This document shows positions 53,165 through 57,153 of a stretch of DNA of 57,153 nt, one piece after another. The stretch spans positions 1 to 57,153 of the forward strand of contig JAHHQV010000012.1 in the NCBI GenBank assembly GCA_020026175.1. The letters run 5' to 3'. Source of the DNA: Phocaeicola sp. GTDB taxonomy: Bacteria; Bacteroidota; Bacteroidia; Bacteroidales; Bacteroidaceae. Every line of letters starts with the position of its first letter. Position 1 is the first letter of the stretch. A model generated the notes under the pieces. It saw only the letters and a list, made by a program, of their open reading frames with translations. It had not been told where the DNA came from and searched no databases. Both the position numbers and the translations under genes were made by a program.

Positions 53165-54652
53165 TTAAAAATTAAAACCACCCGTCTTGCACAAGCTCAC
53201 CATCACTCCAGTCTGATTACCCAGATAATTACCTCTGTCCAAACCAGCGGTAGCAGAAACACTCCATCCCTTAGCCCAGTTTGGCAGATACTTCACCTCA
53301 GCCATACCCGAGAACTGCTTCCTCTGCTTATCCAAAGGAACACCATAAGTACCCCAGTGGCGTACAAACGAAGCAAGAACCCTCCAACTCCATTCATCCG
53401 AAGGATTACCGTCTATACCAATATGATGAGAACTCACCCTGTTCGATTTAAATGTGATAGAACCGTCAGCATTATAGATAGGTCCTGGAATAAGCGGATA
53501 GCCCATACCCATACCATAGTTCTGCCATGCCTGATAAATATAATGATTGAAATAACTATCACCGCCACTAAACAGACATTCACCCGTAGCGCTGTCATAA
53601 AATTCAAACGGTCCCGACATATCTTTTGTCGACATCACTTCCCATACCACATTCGATACCCATCTGTTCTTCGGCAGACCTATTTCCAGACCTAATTGTC
53701 CATCCTTCCATCTACCATACTGCCAGAACATCTGCGAGTGATCCTCAAAATAATGCTCGTAAGTCATTCTCAGTTTCCAGTCTCCCAGTTGCGAGTTAAG
53801 AGCAAAGTTCCAGCTTCCCAATACATTCCCCTCTATATTAGCCTGTTCTCCTTTGATAGGATTTTCGCTATCTCCCGACTGAGGAAAGAAAGCCTTCCAA
53901 TACGATTTTAGTCCCTTAGGCATATCAATAGTCATAGAAACCGTTCCGTCTTCATTCTTTATATACTGTCTACCTCCAAACTGACCTGCCATAAGAATAC
54001 CGAATTCAAAATCCAGAGGAAACACCCTTTGATTTCCCAGACGAAACATCAACGACTTGCTCTGATACAAAGTACGATTCACATACCTGTTTCCCGACGA
54101 CACAAAATCCTTCTGCCATCTACCATCTACAAACTCCCCAAAAGCAATATGCCCCTTCATAGCCAGCCAGTCATTCATGCCCGGAACAGACCAGAACCCC
54201 ACAGTCTCCAGTCTCATTTGCGGAACAGGTCTTGCATTATTCCCCTCCACAAGCCAACCACTGCTAAGGCTGGAGTTCTTCTCCAACGGAAATCCGAATC
54301 TCTCCTTGCTTCCGATACTAAGATTCAGTTTCCTCCAAGCAATATCCACATACGCCTGATGCACCCAGAAGTCAGAAACAAGATTCTTGCCCCCCACAAG
54401 TTCCAGACCAGCACCAACCCTCCAGTTATGCTTCAGTTCCTGCCTATAATTCACCCCAGCACGTAGCAACGCCTGTTTCTTGTCATTACCATACACCCCA
54501 AACCTATTGGCGGAAAACCATAGAGGAGCAAACTTACCTTTGCCAGCCAAGGCAGAAGCTTCAATTTTATAATCAAAAAAAGCATGTTGCTGTGCATACC
54601 CCATCATAGAGGATGCAGACAGCAGCAGGCTAAAATAAATCTTCATTTTCAT
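53165..54652 (-). CDS. wzi: Wzi-family capsule assembly outer-membrane protein
   Basis: A 495-residue outer-membrane barrel protein. Signal MKMKIYFSLLLSASSMMGYAQ. The mature N-terminus reads FDYKIEASALAGKGKFAPLWFSANRFG (54520-54600), with FGVYGNDKKQALLRAG after it, both like Wzi/CapsAssembly_Wzi proteins that hold capsule on the cell surface. Alternating strands with aromatic belts continue to the end, which closes with GGFNF. A TACTTTTG -7-like box (reverse) lies at 54733-54740. Its neighbours fkp and ugd make capsule precursors. Confidence 0.85.
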   Translation of the reverse strand: MKMKIYFSLLLSASSMMGYAQQHAFFDYKIEASALAGKGKFAPLWFSANRFGVYGNDKKQALLRAGVNYRQELKHNWRVGAGLELVGGKNLVSDFWVHQAYVDIAWRKLNLSIGSKERFGFPLEKNSSLSSGWLVEGNNARPVPQMRLETVGFWSVPGMNDWLAMKGHIAFGEFVDGRWQKDFVSSGNRYVNRTLYQSKSLMFRLGNQRVFPLDFEFGILMAGQFGGRQYIKNEDGTVSMTIDMPKGLKSYWKAFFPQSGDSENPIKGEQANIEGNVLGSWNFALNSQLGDWKLRMTYEHYFEDHSQMFWQYGRWKDGQLGLEIGLPKNRWVSNVVWEVMSTKDMSGPFEFYDSATGECLFSGGDSYFNHYIYQAWQNYGMGMGYPLIPGPIYNADGSITFKSNRVSSHHIGIDGNPSDEWSWRVLASFVRHWGTYGVPLDKQRKQFSGMAEVKYLPNWAKGWSVSATAGLDRGNYLGNQTGVMVSLCKTGGFNF

Positions 54653-54886
54653 TTATGTAAATTACTTGGTTTTTAAATTGATAATAAAATATCTACAGAT
54701 TAATTTTACAAAATAAGCATCTTACCCTATAACAAAAGTATAAGGGCAAAATGCTATTTAAAAATAAATCACAACTTTAAAGTTTTTTGTTGCTGACGCA
54801 TAACGAGTTTATAGAAACTCCTTTAGTTTCACCCTCGGTCTTGCAGAGGAACCACAACCTTTCAAAATCATTGCAAGATTTGCAGA
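54653..54886. other. Intergenic region with repeat R-C copy 1
   Basis: About 230 bp, AT-rich on the wzi side. It includes a -7-like box for wzi and repeat R-C copy 1 (54814-54869). No ORF is supported. Confidence 0.5.
54814..54869. repeat. Direct repeat R-C, copy 1
   Basis: About 56 bp similar to 56805-56859, roughly four of five bases matching. Shared blocks include GAAACTCCTTT, CCTCGGT, AGAGGAAC and ACAACCTTTCAAA (copy 2 has ATAACCTTTCAAA). The two copies enclose cassette 3. Confidence 0.75.
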
Positions 54887-55390
54887 TTATTCTATTGCTA
54901 TTCTATTTTCTATTCGTAAGATATAATTCGTATCAGAAAAGAAACGCTCCATACGTACAGCCTGCCCTGTTCGAAAAAAAGGTTTCTCGCTATTGGCTAT
55001 GTAGGCTTTCTTTATGGAAAAATTCTGTGCCTCCTTTTGTTGCTCAAAATATCCAATTGTAGATCGTAATTGCTGCTCGCCATCCTTTATCCATTGACTA
55101 CCCTTGAGCTTCCTCTGTTTCAATTCCACAAATATGATTGTATCTTTATAAAACAGACAGCCGTCACAGCGATTGTCCATTTTTCCATCCGCTCTGAGCA
55201 ATTCAATACAATGGTCAACTGGTACGAAATTTACTTTTATTTGAGGATAATTGTCTACAGCCGCAATCCAGTCCTGCCCATGCTTCTCAGCAATATAAGC
55301 CTTCCCAGCAGCAGGAGCCGGACGGTCGCATATACCAAATTTACGTTTGCTCGATGAAGTAATATGTTCTGTAGGGAAAAAAATTATCAT
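54887..55390 (-). CDS. Cassette 3 partner, putative PD-(D/E)XK-type nuclease
   Basis: A 167-residue protein. A clear PD-(D/E)XK-like core is seen: D76 in NRCDGCLFYKD and E89-L-K91 in IIFVELKQRK, 13 residues apart, with a helix afterwards (WIKDGEQQLRSTIGYF) that fits the usual Gln-containing helix of Holliday-junction or restriction-type nucleases. It overlaps the start of the ATPase gene end by 4 bp (ATGA-type), so the two are coupled. I do not know a family name. The role as effector of the ATPase is inferred. Confidence 0.65.
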   Translation of the reverse strand: MIIFFPTEHITSSSKRKFGICDRPAPAAGKAYIAEKHGQDWIAAVDNYPQIKVNFVPVDHCIELLRADGKMDNRCDGCLFYKDTIIFVELKQRKLKGSQWIKDGEQQLRSTIGYFEQQKEAQNFSIKKAYIANSEKPFFRTGQAVRMERFFSDTNYILRIENRIAIE

Positions 55391-56619
55391 AACTCCTGTT
55401 GTATTTCCAATAAATTAGCAAAATCTTCGTTTGTCCTTTCCAACATATTGTTGAGAAAATTATCATCTGAAGGAAGTCCATTATACATATCCAACATTTC
55501 TACATTTCCTTCCACTTCATTGAATTCATAAATAGCTATTTCATCAGGCTGTATAGCTGACTTAATAGGGAAAACAGAATCTATCTTTTTCCGTATTTCG
55601 TCTGATGGCGAATGGTCTTTCAAAAGTAACCCTGCTTTGATAGCGATAGTCAAACCGTTAATAAGATATGGACTATGTGTAGTAACAATCAACTTGTTGG
55701 CTTCCAATGAATTGTTAAATGCCAACAGGTGTTTCATAATCATCCATTGAGACTCCGGATAAAGATTTTGCTCAGGTTCTTCAACTATATTTATTAACGC
55801 TGATTTGTTGAATCTGGCAGATACGGCTGAAAGGGCTATTCTTCGTTGTTCGTCTGTCAAGTTTGGCATATTCCATATATTAGCAACTTCTGCTTCAAAC
55901 CGTTTCGCTTCATCGCTACTCATTTTTTGAGCATTACTTGCCTGACTTTTTACAGACTCTGATAAATGCAAGGAAACCAAATACAGCGGTACGATTGATT
56001 GGAACCCACTGGATGCCTCCATGAGCTTAACTTTGTAACCATCTCCTTTTACAGATACAATATCATTTTGTTTGTTGTATTCAAGTTGTGCATTATTTAT
56101 AGGAAGTTCAAGACCCCCTTTAATACGTTGCTTGGCATTGTTGTATTCCGTTAAGAATACCAGTAAAGCATCTGGCAAGTCCTTAATCAAATTAGGTCTA
56201 TTAACCATACTGATGAAATTTCTCTCAGCTGGTACATACATAATCTGAGGAAGTACGTATCTATTAAATGCATCTGTTATTTTTTCAATGATAAATTCAC
56301 CTTGTTTAGTGTAAGTAAATCTGTATGCATTTCCTTCATAGATAATCTCAGTACGTTCCTTTATAAAATAATTTGAAATACGATGGTAGCCACAATATTT
56401 GTTCTTAAACTTGGTGGAAGTAAATTCTTTTTCTTTGAAATCACCTCGTGTTAAAACCTTCTCCATCCATGTAAAGGTTGAAATCAATTTGGCTACAGTA
56501 CTTTTACCACTACCTTGATTACCGGTAAATACAGTTACTTTTTTTATATCTATCCATTCGTCCTTTCCGGACTTTATCTCTTTTATCGGACCGAAATCCT
56601 TAATTTTAATTCTACTCAT
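55387..56619 (-). CDS. Cassette 3 OLD/ABC-like AAA ATPase
   Basis: A 410-residue ATPase starting MSRIKIKDFGPIKEIK, with Walker A GNQGSGKS (33-40), signature-like MEASSGFQSIVPLYLV, Walker B ALINIVEEPEQNLYP and H-loop VTTHSPYLIN. The helical region between Walker A and signature includes PQIMYVPAERNFIS. ATG 56619 is chosen because it matches the start of cassette 1 (INELGPIK) in layout; the upstream frame to 56700 covers a leader with an inverted repeat. It resembles the cassette 1 ATPase in architecture but is not a close copy. No TOPRIM domain. Confidence 0.8.
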   Translation of the reverse strand: MSRIKIKDFGPIKEIKSGKDEWIDIKKVTVFTGNQGSGKSTVAKLISTFTWMEKVLTRGDFKEKEFTSTKFKNKYCGYHRISNYFIKERTEIIYEGNAYRFTYTKQGEFIIEKITDAFNRYVLPQIMYVPAERNFISMVNRPNLIKDLPDALLVFLTEYNNAKQRIKGGLELPINNAQLEYNKQNDIVSVKGDGYKVKLMEASSGFQSIVPLYLVSLHLSESVKSQASNAQKMSSDEAKRFEAEVANIWNMPNLTDEQRRIALSAVSARFNKSALINIVEEPEQNLYPESQWMIMKHLLAFNNSLEANKLIVTTHSPYLINGLTIAIKAGLLLKDHSPSDEIRKKIDSVFPIKSAIQPDEIAIYEFNEVEGNVEMLDMYNGLPSDDNFLNNMLERTNEDFANLLEIQQEL

Positions 56620-56705
56620 ATATTCGTAAACTTCCAATTTTAGGGTACCACCCCCTTTTAGGCGGACACCAGCAGGCACTTGCCTAAAAAGAGTCCACAA
56701 ATTTA
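56620..56705 (-). promoter_or_regulatory. Leader of cassette 3 with an inverted repeat
   Basis: A TAAATTTG -7 box (56698-56705) is seen, with no clear -33. In the leader TTTTAGGC (56656-56663) and GCCTAAAA (56682-56689) form an 8-bp inverted repeat that could be an operator or hairpin. The part from 56626 to 56659 resembles the leader of cassette 1 at 50638-50671. Confidence 0.45.
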
Positions 56706-56768
56706 ACGATTATTATTTGTATTTTGTCATGTTAAGAAGGTTTTCGTAATCCGTTCTTTCCTTTTTTT
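56698..56768 (-). repeat. Direct repeat R-B, copy 2
   Basis: About 70 bp like 50779-50847, with an identical 25-bp block at 56734-56758. It sits just upstream of cassette 3. Confidence 0.8.
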
Positions 56769-56804
56769 AATTCTCTGAGCAGCTTGCAGAAGTAATCTAT
56801 GAAG

Positions 56805-56859
56805 GAAACTCCTTTGGGTTATCCTCGGTATTGTAGAGGAACTATAACCTTTCAAAGTC
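56805..56859. repeat. Direct repeat R-C, copy 2
   Basis: Partner of the copy at 54814-54869 in the same orientation; the pair flanks cassette 3 and repeat R-B copy 2. Confidence 0.75.
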
Positions 56860-57153
56860 TATTTCGCTAAACATAATCTTTTGAGTTTTAAGTTTAGCAC
56901 GAAGGTATGAGAAAGAGCCATGCTAGTCAATACGACAATTTTGGATGCTTACTTAAAGCTAATGGGGTAAGTGAAAGAAAATAGATTTTGTGACATGAAT
57001 ATATTGGGTTAATATAGTAGGATGGGGGAGACCCTTTGCCCACAGCATTTGTTTTGCCCCATTACAAAAGCAATGAAGCGGCAGCTCGTAAGTGAGTGCT
57101 GGAAAAATCGGAGCATGTTGTTACAGCATAAGCGCTAAACAAACAGTCCGATT
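56860..57153. other. Terminal non-coding region, possible mobile-element edge
   Basis: No long ORF is present. Two short forward frames exist: 56907-56984 (25 residues, MRKSHASQYDNFGCLLKANG) and 57073-57138 (21 residues, MKRQLVSECWKNRSMLLQHK). Inverted repeats ATGGGG/CCCCAT (57022-57027 and 57057-57062) and AATCGGA/TCCGATT (57106-57112 and 57147-57153) enclose GC-richer sequence unlike the AT-rich surroundings. It may be a transfer-origin or attachment region, but nothing proves this. Confidence 0.35.

Noticed and set aside
52571..53695. A 374-codon forward ORF starting in repeat R-A and running through the lipoprotein and wzi
   Set aside because: It spans two well-supported reverse genes and their terminator, has no domain, and its His/Thr/Ser-rich translation is typical of antisense.
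49302..56619. The cassettes being Gabija, RloC or classical OLD nuclease systems
   Set aside because: No UvrD-like helicase, no HNH domain and no TOPRIM domain in the ATPases; the partners of cassettes 1 and 3 have D...ExK cores instead.

Overview
The window comes from a chromosome of the order Bacteroidales, most likely Bacteroidaceae or Prevotellaceae. Evidence: a FeoA-FeoB fusion, a 948-residue Fkp, a Wzi/SLBB/Wzz envelope set, an Hc1-like mini-histone, many lipoproteins with a Bacteroidetes-type signal, and repeated promoters of the Bacteroidetes type (TTTG or TTG, about 19-21 bp, then TAnnTTTG) with no Shine-Dalgarno dependence. No species can be named from the sequence alone.

Layout. 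1-5.2 kb: two tandem tRNA-Cys genes, feoAB, tilS and a small Hc1-like gene. 5.2-12.2 kb: a giant tandem sensor protein, its response regulator, a half-length AbgT-like membrane protein and a TlpA-type thioredoxin lipoprotein. 12.4-19.8 kb: a tight reverse-strand housekeeping operon, dnaN, DnaQ-like exonuclease, coaBC, recN, rlmB and a degenerate trypsin/TPR protein. 20-26.1 kb: DUF3127 protein, rho with an Asn/Gln-rich disordered insert, ridA, a voltage-gated-like cation channel, a charged Bacteroidales protein and an NlpC/P60 lipoprotein. 26.1-33.4 kb: ftsK, lolA-like, trxB and an M16 peptidase in one reverse operon. 33.5-36 kb: a forward operon of DUF5063, an RNase D-like exonuclease and an RlmI-like methyltransferase. 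36-44.2 kb: a DUF5723-like outer-membrane protein with a lipoprotein, then Wzz-like and six-SLBB export proteins, then OmpA. 44.3-54.7 kb: fkp, ugd, a small lipoprotein and wzi, that is, nucleotide-sugar supply and capsule attachment.

The capsule segment is interrupted. Between ugd and the lipoprotein, and again upstream of wzi, sit three two-gene cassettes, each with a Walker-type ATPase of the OLD/ABC-like AAA class followed by a small partner. Two partners carry PD-(D/E)XK-like D...ExK cores (48635-49318 and 54887-55390). The third is a TOPRIM/DUF3226 protein broken by a stop, a frameshift and a truncated end. The architecture recalls ATPase plus effector antiphage systems such as PARIS or Septu without matching either by eye. 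The cassettes are bordered by several families of direct repeats. One is a 75-bp repeat that copies the ugd leader, including its ATG, onto the ATPase of the middle cassette. This modular, repeat-bordered set of ATPase/nuclease cassettes is the best candidate here for an undescribed system.

The last 300 bp hold no convincing long gene but carry inverted repeats and a different composition, and may be the edge of a mobile element. Assignments rest on motif reading only; no database search was run.
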